The notes under the pieces are model-generated. The model was not told the origin of the DNA, searched no databases, and saw only the letters and a list, made by a program, of their open reading frames with translations. Below, piece after piece: positions 1 to 8,728 of a DNA stretch of 64,000 nucleotides (within the stretch, counting starts at the first letter, position 1; each line of letters opens with the position of its first letter). Both the position numbers and the translations under genes were made by a program. Location: NCBI RefSeq assembly GCF_002077695.1, contig NZ_MWUE01000008.1, positions 244,140 through 308,139 of the forward strand, in the 5' to 3' direction. This stretch comes from Pantoea latae. GTDB taxonomy: Bacteria; Pseudomonadota; Gammaproteobacteria; Enterobacterales; Enterobacteriaceae.

Positions 1-575
1 GCCTGCTGCGCCCTGCGCTGCCCGCTTTTTTCGCGCAATACCCCGATATCAGCGTGGAAATCTGCATCGACTACGGCTTTACCAATATTATCACCGAGCG
101 TTTTGATGCCGGCATTCGGCTGGGTGAATCGATCAGCCGCGATATGATTGCGGTGCGGCTGGGGCCAGACTGGCGGCTGGCAGTGGTCGGCACGCCCGCC
201 TATTTTCAGTCGCATCCCGTTCCCGTGATCCCTCAGGATCTCACGGCGCACCGCTGTATTAATATTCGTCACTCGCCAGGCGGCAGCGTCTACGCGTGGG
301 AATTTGAAAAAGCGGGCCGCAAACTCACTATTCGGGTGAACGGTCCGCTGTTATCCAACAGCATTATTCACGTGATGAACGGCGCGCTGGACGGCATCGG
401 CCTGGCCTGTGTGCCGGAGCATATGGCGCGGCCCCATATCGAGGCGGGCCGCCTGATTGAGGTGTTGGCCGACTGGAGTCCGCTGTTCGAGGGGTTCCAC
501 CTCTACTATCCCAACCGACGCAACACCTCTTCCGCTTTTGCCGCCTTTGTCGAGGCGGTTCGATATCGTGGCTAA
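1..575 (+). CDS. LysR-family regulator, C-terminal part (cut by window start)
   Basis: The reading frame is open from base 3 and carries only the effector-binding half of a LysR-type transcriptional regulator; the DNA-binding N-terminus lies outside the window. The visible part starts in the typical RPALPAFFAQYPDISVEI segment and continues through the periplasmic-binding-like fold with DAGIRLG, GTPAYF and GIGLACVPEHMA signatures. A GTG at 54 is internal and is not taken as the start. It ends in a 4-base convergent overlap with the next gene. Its target cannot be judged from the part seen. Confidence 0.85.
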   Translation, partial: LLRPALPAFFAQYPDISVEICIDYGFTNIITERFDAGIRLGESISRDMIAVRLGPDWRLAVVGTPAYFQSHPVPVIPQDLTAHRCINIRHSPGGSVYAWEFEKAGRKLTIRVNGPLLSNSIIHVMNGALDGIGLACVPEHMARPHIEAGRLIEVLADWSPLFEGFHLYYPNRRNTSSAFAAFVEAVRYRG

Positions 576-1477
576 TGCGGCTGCGCGTCCAGCTGCGCCT
601 GGATCCACTGCAGAAAGTAGCTGACGCGTGGAAACTGCGCATAGCCACGCGGATAGACCAGGTGATGGGCGCTGACCGGCAAACTCAGTTCAGCGTCAAA
701 CACCTTCACCAGTTTGCCGCTGCGCAGATAATCGGCGGCCAGCAGTTCGCTTTCGAAAATCAGCCCGTGGCCAAGCATCGCCGCTTCCAGGCTCATATAA
801 GAACGGTCAAAGCGAAACAGCCACTCTTGGGTCGGCTGCGACAATTGCTGCATGGCGAACCACTGCGGCCACTGAATTAACGGCGACTCAGAGAGGATCA
901 GCGCGTGATTATTTAGCTCGGCCGGTTCACGCAGCGGATATTTCTCCAGATAAGCTGGCGACGCCAGCACCGACATTTTTTCATGACGGATGGTTTTTAT
1001 TTCAAACGCTTTCCACTCGGGAAATCCATGGCGCACGGCAATATCGATGTTATCGCGGCTAAAGGATAAATTCTCATAGGAGCAGGAGAGCGTTACCTGT
1101 ATTTCCGGATGGGCGTCGCGAAATTTATGAATGCGCGGCAGCAGCCACAGCAGTCCAAAGCTGGGCGCGCAGTGAATACGCAGCGCACTGCGATCTTTCT
1201 CATCGCGAATACGCGACGTCGCCTGCGTCAGGCCGAGGATCAGCGGGCGGATCTCTTCTAAATAGCGCTCGCCCGCCAAAGTAAGCAGCACCCCTTTCGC
1301 TGAACGGTGAAACAAAATGCAGCCCAGCGCTTTTTCCAGTTTCGCCAGCTGGTGGCTCGCCGCTGACGGCGTAATATTTAATTTTTCTGCGGCCCGCGCC
1401 ACATTTCCAGTTTGCGCCACCTCTTCAAATACGCGCAGCGCTTTTAAAGAAGGCAGTGGACTGACCGGCTTTTCCAT
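572..1477 (-). CDS. LysR-family regulator, GcvA-like
   Basis: A full-length regulator of 301 residues. The N-terminal winged helix-turn-helix (about residues 9-66: LPSLKALRVFEEVAQTGN, then ITPSAASHQLAKLE) has the SPLPSLKALRVFE opening typical of the GcvA-like branch. It is followed by a substrate-binding domain. A GGAGAGAG ribosome site precedes the ATG. It is transcribed away from the dehydrogenase-transporter-transketolase operon starting at 1674, so it is the likely regulator of that operon, by the usual LysR arrangement. The inducer is unknown. Confidence 0.9.
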   Translation of the reverse strand: MEKPVSPLPSLKALRVFEEVAQTGNVARAAEKLNITPSAASHQLAKLEKALGCILFHRSAKGVLLTLAGERYLEEIRPLILGLTQATSRIRDEKDRSALRIHCAPSFGLLWLLPRIHKFRDAHPEIQVTLSCSYENLSFSRDNIDIAVRHGFPEWKAFEIKTIRHEKMSVLASPAYLEKYPLREPAELNNHALILSESPLIQWPQWFAMQQLSQPTQEWLFRFDRSYMSLEAAMLGHGLIFESELLAADYLRSGKLVKVFDAELSLPVSAHHLVYPRGYAQFPRVSYFLQWIQAQLDAQPH

Positions 1478-1554
1478 ACTCTCTCCATTGCTCGTTTTTG
1501 TGATTTATATCCGTTTTAACCTGCGGGAAATGTTAACTCCATCAAACCAACAGT

Positions 1555-1586
1555 TTCATTCAGCATCAAATGAATTTTTTTGCATT
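1555..1586. promoter_or_regulatory. Candidate LysR operator in divergent promoter region
   Basis: Between the divergent LysR gene and the operon at 1674 there are two overlapping AT-rich inverted repeats. One is TTCATT(1555-1560)/AATGAA(1569-1574), the other AATG(1569-1572)/CATT(1583-1586) with 10 bases between. LysR proteins usually bind imperfect dyads of this kind near their own promoter. Assignment is inference from position and symmetry. Confidence 0.35.
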
Positions 1587-1673
1587 GCCACTCTGGCCGG
1601 CTTTTCTGATGCTGAGAGGGAACCCTGCCGGTAGCGATACCGAACCCTATAAAAAAAGAATCTGGAGCCACAT

Positions 1674-2423
1674 ATGTTGCTGAACGATAAAGTTGCGATT
1701 ATTACGGGCGCCGCCTCTGAGCGCGGTATCGGACGCGCCACGGCTGCCTGCTTCGCCCATCACGGCGCTCGCGTGGTGGTGCTCGATCTCGATGAGGCAG
1801 CGGCACAGCGCAACGCGCTGGCGCTGGGATCTGGCCATCTGGGCCTCGCGGCCAACGTCACCGACGCCGAGGCGATTCAGCGCGCCGTCGCGCAGGTCAT
1901 GAATGAATATGGCCGTATCGACGTGCTGGTAAATAACGCGGGCATCACGCAGCCGGTTAAAACTCTGGAGATCGCCGCCGAAGATTATAACCGCATCCTC
2001 GATGTCAACCTGCGCGGCACGCTGCTGATGTCGCAGGCGGTGATCCCTGTCATGCAGCGTCAGGGCGGCGGCAGCATCGTCTGCCTCTCCTCGGTGTCGG
2101 CGCAGCGCGGCGGCGGCATCTTCGGCGGCCCGCACTATAGCGCCGCCAAGGCGGGCGTTCTCGGTCTGACCAAAGCGATGGCGCGCGAGTTCGGCCCGGA
2201 TCAGATCCGCGTTAACGCGCTGACCCCTGGCCTGATCCAGACCGATATCACCGGCGGGCTGCTGCACGATGAACGGCGCCACGCCATTATCGATTCGATT
2301 CCCCTTGGACGCCTCGGCGCGGCTGACGACGTGGCCCACGCCGCGCTGTTTCTTGCCAGCGATCTCTCCAGCTACCTCACCGGCATCACCTTAGACGTGA
2401 ACGGCGGCATGCTGATCCACTGA
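1674..2423 (+). CDS. Short-chain dehydrogenase/reductase (SDR)
   Basis: A classical SDR oxidoreductase of 249 residues, normal for the family. It has a Rossmann cofactor motif TGAASERGIG near residue 11, the NNAG structural motif near residue 86, the catalytic Ser around residue 140 (SSVSAQ) and the YSAAK active site near residue 155. An acidic residue at the end of beta-2 (VVLDLDE) suggests NAD(H) preference. A GGAG site precedes the ATG. First gene of an operon with an MFS transporter and a two-part transketolase, so it probably oxidises or reduces a sugar or polyol before the transketolase step. The exact substrate is not readable. Confidence 0.9.
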   Translation: MLLNDKVAIITGAASERGIGRATAACFAHHGARVVVLDLDEAAAQRNALALGSGHLGLAANVTDAEAIQRAVAQVMNEYGRIDVLVNNAGITQPVKTLEIAAEDYNRILDVNLRGTLLMSQAVIPVMQRQGGGSIVCLSSVSAQRGGGIFGGPHYSAAKAGVLGLTKAMAREFGPDQIRVNALTPGLIQTDITGGLLHDERRHAIIDSIPLGRLGAADDVAHAALFLASDLSSYLTGITLDVNGGMLIH

Positions 2424-2477
2424 TCGGCTCCTTTTCTCCAGCAGCCTGGCTGCTGGTTAACTGCAAGGGTGACTATC

Positions 2478-3776
2478 ATGACCACGCTGAATATCAGTGC
2501 GGCTGTCGCTGCGCGCGACGGCGCCTATCGCAAAATCGCCTGGCGTCTGATGCCGTTTTTAATGCTGTGCTACCTCTGCGCCTATCTGGATCGCGTTAAC
2601 GTTGGCTTCGCCAAGCTGCAGATGATGGACGATCTTTCGCTAAGCGAAACCGTCTACGGCCTCGGCGCCGGGATCTTTTTCCTCGGATACTTCTTTTTCG
2701 AGGTGCCGAGCAACCTGATCCTGCACCGCGTCGGCGCGCGCCGCTGGATCGCTCGCATTATGATCACCTGGGGGCTGATCTCCGGCGCCTTTGCCTTTGT
2801 CGAGAGCGCCTGGCAGTTCTATCTGCTGCGCTTTCTGCTTGGCGTCGCCGAAGCCGGGCTGGCGCCGGGCTTGCTGCTCTATCTCACCTACTGGTTTCCC
2901 GCGCATCGCCGGGCGCGCATGACGGTGCTCTGGTTCGTCGCGATTCCGCTCTCCGGCATGATCGGCGGTCCGCTGTCGGGCTGGATTATGGAGACCTTCG
3001 CTGGCTGGCACGGCTGGGCCGGCTGGCAGTGGATGTTTATGCTGGAGGCGATCCCGACCCTGGTGATGGGGCTGGTGGTGCTGATGGTGCTGAAGGATCG
3101 CGTCGAACAGGCGAGCTGGCTTGATGAAGGCGAAAAACGCATGGTGCGCGCCGATCTGGAAGAGGATAACCAGCAGAAGTCCCATCACGGCACCATCAAA
3201 GAGTTTGTGGCGGATAAGCGCCTCTGGACGCTGGCGGCGATCTACTTCTGCGTGGTGATGGGCCAGTACGCCCTGACCTTCTGGCTGCCGACGCTGGTGC
3301 GAAACGCCGGCATTCGCGAGCCGCTGCATATCGGCTTGCTCACCAGTCTGCCCTACCTCTGCGCCATCGTCTTTATGCTGATGGCGGGCCGCAGCGGCGA
3401 TCGTCACCGCGAGCGACGCTGGCACCTGATTGTGCCGATGCTGCTCGGCATGGCGGGCCTGACGCTGGCGACCTCGCTGGGCCACAGCGTGGCGCTGTCG
3501 CTGTTCTTTCTTTGCCTCGCGGCGGCGGGCATTCTCTCCGCCTCATCGCTGTTCTGGATGCTGCCGACCAATCTGCTGGGCGGCGTCTCCGCTGCCGCCG
3601 GTATCGCGGCGGTCAACTGTATCGCCAATCTCGCCGGTTTCTTTTCGCCCTGGCTTATCGGCTCTATTACCACGCTGACCGGTTCGCCCGCGTCGGGCAT
3701 GTACTTTATCGCTGCGGTTCTGCTGCTCGGCGCGCTCTGCGTGCTGCGCATCCGGGCGGCGGACGTCAATCGTTAA
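2478..3776 (+). CDS. MFS transporter, anion:cation symporter (ACS) type
   Basis: An integral membrane permease of 432 residues with about 12 predicted helices. The motif YLDRVNVGFAKLQM near the first helix and the later GVAEAGLAPGLLLYLTYWFP segment mark the ACS family, which imports organic anions such as hexuronates, tartrate, phthalate or hydroxyphenylacetate. The ATG at 2478 follows AAGGGTG; an in-frame GTG at 2469 has no better site. It is preceded by the SDR gene and followed 12 bases later by the transketolase pair, so it probably imports the substrate of this operon. Confidence 0.88.
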   Translation: MTTLNISAAVAARDGAYRKIAWRLMPFLMLCYLCAYLDRVNVGFAKLQMMDDLSLSETVYGLGAGIFFLGYFFFEVPSNLILHRVGARRWIARIMITWGLISGAFAFVESAWQFYLLRFLLGVAEAGLAPGLLLYLTYWFPAHRRARMTVLWFVAIPLSGMIGGPLSGWIMETFAGWHGWAGWQWMFMLEAIPTLVMGLVVLMVLKDRVEQASWLDEGEKRMVRADLEEDNQQKSHHGTIKEFVADKRLWTLAAIYFCVVMGQYALTFWLPTLVRNAGIREPLHIGLLTSLPYLCAIVFMLMAGRSGDRHRERRWHLIVPMLLGMAGLTLATSLGHSVALSLFFLCLAAAGILSASSLFWMLPTNLLGGVSAAAGIAAVNCIANLAGFFSPWLIGSITTLTGSPASGMYFIAAVLLLGALCVLRIRAADVNR

Positions 3777-3788
3777 TCAGGAGGTTCT

Positions 3789-4622
3789 ATGCATACCCTT
3801 ACTTCACCGCCGACGCTGCGCCAGCGCGCCACCCATATTCGCCGCCATGCGCTGCTGATGGGCCAGGTGCAGGGCCAGGGCTATATCGGGCAGGCGCTGG
3901 GCGCCGCCGATTTGCTCGCGGTCAGCTATTTCCATGCGCTGAACTATCGCGCAGAGGATCCTGAATGGGAAGGCCGCGATCGTTTCTATCTCTCTATCGG
4001 CCACTACGCTATCGCCCTTTACGCGGCGCTGCTGGAGGCGGGTGTCATCCCCGAAGCGGAGCGCGAAACCTACGGCAGCGACGAGAGCCGTTTGCCGATG
4101 TCAGGCATGGCGGCCTACACGCCCGGCATGGAGATTACCGGCGGCTCGCTCGGCCACGGCCTCGGCATCGCGGTCGGCGCCTGCCTCGGGCTGAAACGTA
4201 AGGGTTCAGCCTCGCGGGTCTACAACCTGTTGTCTGACGGCGAGCTGAACGAAGGCTCTACCTGGGAAGCCGCGATGTCGGCGTCGCACTGGCAGCTGGA
4301 TAACCTGATCGCCATTATCGACGTCAATAATCAGCAGGCGGACGGCCACAGCAGCGAGATCCTGGCGTTCGAGCCAATAGTTGAGCGCTGGCAGGCCTTC
4401 GGCTGGTATGCGCAGCGCGTGGACGGCAACGATATTGCGGCGCTGGTTACCGCCTTTGACGCCGCACGCGACTGGCCGCAGCCGCAGCCGCGCGTGATTA
4501 TTTGCGACACGCGCATGGGCAAAGGCGTGCCTTTCCTTGAAACCCGGGAAAAGACCCACTTTATTCGCGTCGACGCGGATGAATGGAGCAAAGCCCTTAC
4601 TGCACTGGAACAGGGAGCATAA
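3789..4622 (+). CDS. Transketolase, N-terminal (TPP-binding) subunit
   Basis: 277 residues corresponding to the first half of a transketolase. It contains the GHGLGIAVG stretch, the TPP/Mg motif SDGELNEGSTWEA and the matching VDVNNQQADG segment. Such split enzymes pair with a separate C-terminal subunit, which follows directly. A strong AGGAGG site precedes the ATG. Split transketolases in catabolic operons often act on unusual ketose phosphates; apulose 4-phosphate cleavage is one described case, but no sugar kinase is present here, so the substrate stays open. Confidence 0.92.
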   Translation: MHTLTSPPTLRQRATHIRRHALLMGQVQGQGYIGQALGAADLLAVSYFHALNYRAEDPEWEGRDRFYLSIGHYAIALYAALLEAGVIPEAERETYGSDESRLPMSGMAAYTPGMEITGGSLGHGLGIAVGACLGLKRKGSASRVYNLLSDGELNEGSTWEAAMSASHWQLDNLIAIIDVNNQQADGHSSEILAFEPIVERWQAFGWYAQRVDGNDIAALVTAFDAARDWPQPQPRVIICDTRMGKGVPFLETREKTHFIRVDADEWSKALTALEQGA

Positions 4623-4623
4623 G

Positions 4624-5640
4624 ATGAACAGCTCAACGCTAAAAAAACGGTTGACCACTTCGGCAATGATCGCCTCGATTGCCGCCGAGGGACAGCCGAC
4701 GGAATCCGCGCCCTTTGGCCACGCGCTGGTCGAGCTGGCGCGCCAGCGTCAGGATATCGTCGGCCTGACCGCCGATCTGAGCAAATACACTGATCTGCAC
4801 CTTTTCGCCGACGCCTTCCCCGAACGTTTCTTTCAGATGGGCATGGCGGAGCAGCTGCTGATGAGCGCCGCCGCCGGCATGGCGCGCGAGGGCTTTACCC
4901 CCTTCGTTACCACCTATGCGGTGTTCGCCTCACGCCGCGCCTACGACTTTATCTGCATGGCGATTGCCGAAGAGAACCTCAACGTGAAAATCGCCTGTGC
5001 CCTGCCCGGGCTGACCACCGGCTACGGGCCGAGCCATCAGGCGACGGACGATGTGGCGATTTTTCGCGGCATGCCCAACCTGACGATTATCGATCCCTGC
5101 GATTCGCGGGAAATCAGCCAGGTGGTGCCGGCTATCGCCGAGCATCAGGGACCGGTCTATATGCGTCTGCTGCGCGGCAAGGTGCCGCTTGTGCTGGATA
5201 AGTATGACTACTGCTACCAGCACGGCAAAGCGCAGCGCCTGCGCGCGGGCAAGCATGCGGTGATTATCAGCAGCGGCATAATGACGATGCGCGCGCTGGA
5301 GGCGGCGGAACAGCTGGAAAGCCGCGGCATTGAGGTCGGCGTGGTGCACTCGCCGGTGATCAAGCCGCTGGACGAGGCGACGATACTGCGCGAAGCCGGT
5401 GAAGCGGTGAGCGCGCAACGGCTGGTGATCACGGCGGAAAACCACTCGATTACTGGCGGACTGGGCGAAGCCATTGCAGCGACGCTGCTGCGCCACGGCG
5501 TGGCGCCCCGCTTCCGTCAGATTGCCCTGCCCGACGCCTTTCTCGCCGCAGGCGCGCTGCCGACGCTGCACGACCGCTACGGCATCTCCACGCAGGCGAT
5601 GGTGACGCAGATTAGCGCGTGGCTGGAGCATGGCGTCTGA
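4624..5640 (+). CDS. Transketolase, C-terminal subunit
   Basis: 338 residues carrying the pyrimidine-binding and C-terminal domains of transketolase, including the FFQMGMAEQLLMSAAAGMA segment with the TPP-activating Glu, and GPSHQATDDVA. The ATG at 4624 is preceded by GGGAGCATAAG and lies one base after the N-subunit stop, so the two are translationally coupled. An upstream in-frame start at 4537 lies inside the previous gene and is not favoured. Together the two subunits form one heteromeric enzyme moving two-carbon units. Confidence 0.92.
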   Translation: MNSSTLKKRLTTSAMIASIAAEGQPTESAPFGHALVELARQRQDIVGLTADLSKYTDLHLFADAFPERFFQMGMAEQLLMSAAAGMAREGFTPFVTTYAVFASRRAYDFICMAIAEENLNVKIACALPGLTTGYGPSHQATDDVAIFRGMPNLTIIDPCDSREISQVVPAIAEHQGPVYMRLLRGKVPLVLDKYDYCYQHGKAQRLRAGKHAVIISSGIMTMRALEAAEQLESRGIEVGVVHSPVIKPLDEATILREAGEAVSAQRLVITAENHSITGGLGEAIAATLLRHGVAPRFRQIALPDAFLAAGALPTLHDRYGISTQAMVTQISAWLEHGV

Positions 5641-5810
5641 GTCGCTAAGCCAGTTGCCTGTTTATCTGCAAAACCTTTGGTTTTCGCGCGGAGCTGATGT
5701 GATTTTTTACAACAAGCCCTAAACGTATGATGTAACTAATAGGCATAACGCTGTCATTGTTTGCACCCTTCGCTATATAATCCGCGACATATCGAATTAT
5801 GGAGTCCGTT

Positions 5811-6881
5811 ATGTCCCGCTTCCTGCGTCATTCTTTTCTCGCTGCTTTGCTGACGCTTAGCGCGTTCAGCAGCCAGGCAAGCCGCGTGGTGATCGACCAG
5901 CTCGGCCGCCACGTCACCCTTCCCGACCGGGTCGACCGCGTGGTGGTGCTGCAGCATCAAACCCTGAACTTGCTGGTGCAGCTCAACGCTACCGATAAAA
6001 TCGCCGGCATCCTCGCCAACTGGAAACAGCAGCTTGGCGACGGCTATGCGCAGCTGGTGCCGGAGCTGACGCAGAAAGCGATGCTCGGCGACCTCACCCA
6101 CGTCGACACCGAACGTCTGGTGGCGCTTCATCCTCAGGTGGTGTTCGTCACGAACTATGCGCCGCAGGAGATGATCGACAGCATCTCCGCGCTGGGCATT
6201 CCGGTGATTGCCATCTCCCTGCGTCATGACGACGCGGGCGAGCAGAATAAAATCAATCCGGGCATGCAGGACGAGGAGCAGGCCTACAACCTCGGGCTGA
6301 AAGAAGGCATCACGCTGATTGGCGAGGTGGTAAACCGGCCGCAGCAGGCGAAGGCCCTGATTGACGCCGCCTTCGCCGGACGCAAGCTGGTCAGCGATCG
6401 CCTCCGCTCCCTGCCCCAGCAGCAGCGCGTGCGCGCCTATATGGCCAACCCGGCGCTGACCACCTATGGATCCGGCAAATATACCGGTCTGATGATGGCC
6501 CACGCTGGCGCGCTCAACGTGGCGGCCGCCAGCGTACAGGGCTTCAGGCAGGTCAGTATGGAGCAGGTTATCGCCTGGAACCCGCAGGTGATATTCGTGC
6601 AGGACCGCTATCCCGAGGTGGTGAACGAAATCAAACAGGATGCGCGGTGGCAGCCCATCGACGCGGTAAAAAACCATCGCGTCTGGCTGATGCCGGACTA
6701 CGCCAAAGCCTGGGGCTATCCGATGCCTGAGGCGATAGGTCTGGGCGAACTGTGGATGGCGAAAAAGCTTTACCCGGAAAAATTCCGCGATATCGATATG
6801 CAGCAGCAGGCTGAACGCTGGTATCAACGCTTCTACCGCACTCACTATGTCGACGATGCTGCGCGTTCTGGCAGCCGGTAG
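5811..6881 (+). CDS. Periplasmic binding protein, FecB/BtuF-like (metal chelate uptake)
   Basis: 356 residues with an N-terminal signal peptide (FLRHSFLAALLTLSAFSSQAS) followed by a PF01497-type fold. DQLGRHVTLPDRVDRVVVL opens the mature domain, and MEQVIAWNPQVIFVQD is typical of the second lobe. The family delivers ferric siderophores, haem, cobalamin or other metal chelates to ABC importers. GGAG at 5801 selects the ATG at 5811 over the one at 5799. A TATAAT box lies at 5776-5781. No permease or ATPase gene adjoins. The 3' end overlaps the ModA-like gene by 35 bases. Confidence 0.82.
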   Translation: MSRFLRHSFLAALLTLSAFSSQASRVVIDQLGRHVTLPDRVDRVVVLQHQTLNLLVQLNATDKIAGILANWKQQLGDGYAQLVPELTQKAMLGDLTHVDTERLVALHPQVVFVTNYAPQEMIDSISALGIPVIAISLRHDDAGEQNKINPGMQDEEQAYNLGLKEGITLIGEVVNRPQQAKALIDAAFAGRKLVSDRLRSLPQQQRVRAYMANPALTTYGSGKYTGLMMAHAGALNVAAASVQGFRQVSMEQVIAWNPQVIFVQDRYPEVVNEIKQDARWQPIDAVKNHRVWLMPDYAKAWGYPMPEAIGLGELWMAKKLYPEKFRDIDMQQQAERWYQRFYRTHYVDDAARSGSR

Positions 6882-7581
6882 CCTGCGGCCGGTCTGGCCT
6901 GCGCTGATGGCGGCGTTTAGCGCGCAAGGCGGCGCAGGCGCGGAAACGCGTTTCGGCCCCGCAGGACTGCTGCGCCAGCGTATTGAACAGGGCGAGCCGT
7001 GCGCCCTGTTCGCCTCCGCCAGTCAGGCGCACGCCGACGCGCTGGTGCAGCAGGGGCTGGCGAGCGAAAGCGGCGCCTTCGCCGCAAACACGCTCTGCCT
7101 GACCGCCAGAGAGGAGATAACAGGCAAAAACGACAGCTGGCTGACGCTGCTGCAGCGCCCGTCGCTGCGGCTGGCGACCTCGACGCCGCGCAGCGATCCC
7201 TCGGGCGATTACACCTGGCAGCTGTTTGCCGCGCTGGAGAGACGCTATCCCGGACTGGGCGCCGATCTGCGTCAGCGCGCGCAGAGGCTGGTCGGTGGCG
7301 CCGACAGCCTCGCCCTGCCCGACGGCGCGCTGGCGGCGCACTGGCTGCTGAGCAACGGGCACGCCGATCTGTTTATCGGCTACGCCAGCTATGCGCCGCG
7401 TCTGACGGCGATCCCCACCCTGAAGGTATTTACCATTCCCGCCGCCGACAACGTGCTGGCTCGCTACGGCTACGCGGTGTGCCAGCCTGCCGCGCAGCCG
7501 CTGGCGCGCTTTCTGCGCTCGCCGACGGCGCAGCGGCTGCTGCGCCAGCATGGATTTTTGCTGCCTGTGCCGCAGAGTTGA
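6847..7581 (+). CDS. ModA-like substrate-binding protein lacking a signal peptide
   Basis: 244 residues resembling the molybdate/thiosulfate-type extracellular binding proteins (SBP_bac_11). It opens with LRVLAAGSLRPVWPALMAAF, the sequence found at the start of the mature domain. SDPSGDYTWQLF and GHADLFIGYASYA fit the ligand cleft and second lobe. No signal sequence precedes it, and the start (ATG 6847 or 6856) lies inside the preceding binding-protein gene without a clear ribosome site, suggesting translational coupling. It may work in the cytoplasm, or the true start may be missed. Ligand unknown. Confidence 0.7.
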   Translation: MSTMLRVLAAGSLRPVWPALMAAFSAQGGAGAETRFGPAGLLRQRIEQGEPCALFASASQAHADALVQQGLASESGAFAANTLCLTAREEITGKNDSWLTLLQRPSLRLATSTPRSDPSGDYTWQLFAALERRYPGLGADLRQRAQRLVGGADSLALPDGALAAHWLLSNGHADLFIGYASYAPRLTAIPTLKVFTIPAADNVLARYGYAVCQPAAQPLARFLRSPTAQRLLRQHGFLLPVPQS

Positions 7582-7651
7582 GCGCTGGGGTTGTGTTTCA
7601 GGCGCGGCGCGGCGATGCTGGCCCTCGTTCTATCCACCAGCAGGAGAGAAA

Positions 7652-8728
7652 ATGGACAATCCACTCTGCCGCGCGTTATCTGTTGCCTTTCCTTTGATTC
7701 AGGCGCCGATGGCGGGCGTCTCGACCCCTGAACTGGCCGCGGCGGTCAGCAACGCAGGCGCGCTGGGCTCGATTAGCCTCGGCGCGTCAGATCCCACGCA
7801 GGCCCGCGCCCTGCTTAGCCGCCTGCGCGAGCTGACCGCCGCGCCGGTGAATATCAATCTTTTCTGCCATGCGCCGCCGTCGCGCGATGCCGAACGCGAG
7901 CGCGCCTGGCTGGCGCGCTTTGCGCCGCTGTTCAGACGCTACGGCGCAGCGCCACCGCTGTCGCTAACGGAAATCTACCCCACCTTTGACGACGACTCTC
8001 CGCTGCTGCCGCTGATCCTTGACGCGGCGCCCGCCGCGGTCAGCTTTCATTTCGGCCTGCCAGATAAAGCGGTTATCGACCGGCTGAAAGGCCAGGGTAT
8101 CGTGACGCTGGCGAGCGCGACCTCGGTTGACGAGGCGCGTCAGGTCGCCGCCGCAGGCATCGATTTCGTGGTGGCGCAGGGCATTGAGGCGGGCGGTCAT
8201 CGCGGCATGTTCGACCCTGAACAGCCGGATGCGCAGATGAGTACTCTGACGCTGGTGCAGGCGATCATCAGGCAGTGCGACTGTCCGGTGATTGCCGCAG
8301 GCGGCATAATGGACGGCAGCGGCATCGCCGCTATGATGACGCTGGGCGCGGCGGGCGTGCAGCTGGGCACGGCGTTTCTGCTCTGCCCGGAGTCCGCCGC
8401 GAACAGCGCTTATCGCGCGGCACTGAAAAGCGATGCGGCCGCCCACACGGAGCTGACCGCCGCGATTTCCGGACGTCCGGCGCGCGCGCTCAGTAACGCC
8501 TTTTGCCATTTCGCGCGCACTATCCCGCAGGAGGCGATCCCTGCCTATCCTCTCGCTTATTCGCTGGGCAAAGCGCTGGCCGCCGCGGCCGCCGCGGCCG
8601 CCGCGCATGGCGAAGCGGGTTTTGGCGCGCAGTGGGCGGGCCAGGGCGCAATGCTGGCGCGAGAAATGCCCGCGGCGCAGCTGGTCAGGACGTTAATCAG
8701 GGAGTATCACGACGCGCGGCGCGCTTAG
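7652..8728 (+). CDS. Nitronate monooxygenase (NAD(P)H-dependent flavin oxidoreductase)
   Basis: 358 residues forming a TIM-barrel FMN enzyme of the NMO family. It shows the opening FPLIQAPMAGVSTPELAAAV, the central AQGIEAGGHRG motif with the conserved His, and VIAAGGIMDGSGIAAMMTLGAAGVQLGTAF for phosphate binding. These enzymes oxidise alkyl nitronates such as propionate 3-nitronate. AGGAGAG precedes the ATG. Near the C-terminus a run of nine alanines is encoded by three exact 9-base repeats (8579-8605). The gene overlaps the convergent Nudix gene by 4 bases. Confidence 0.87.
   Translation: MDNPLCRALSVAFPLIQAPMAGVSTPELAAAVSNAGALGSISLGASDPTQARALLSRLRELTAAPVNINLFCHAPPSRDAERERAWLARFAPLFRRYGAAPPLSLTEIYPTFDDDSPLLPLILDAAPAAVSFHFGLPDKAVIDRLKGQGIVTLASATSVDEARQVAAAGIDFVVAQGIEAGGHRGMFDPEQPDAQMSTLTLVQAIIRQCDCPVIAAGGIMDGSGIAAMMTLGAAGVQLGTAFLLCPESAANSAYRAALKSDAAAHTELTAAISGRPARALSNAFCHFARTIPQEAIPAYPLAYSLGKALAAAAAAAAAHGEAGFGAQWAGQGAMLAREMPAAQLVRTLIREYHDARRA

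Noticed and set aside
1597..1645. TPP riboswitch before the operon with transketolase
   Set aside because: Only CTGAGA and CCCT pieces are found; the conserved GAACCTGAT region and second helix are missing.
7652..8728. Frameshift or artefact at the alanine repeat
   Set aside because: The repeat unit is a multiple of three and the frame continues to a normal C-terminus.
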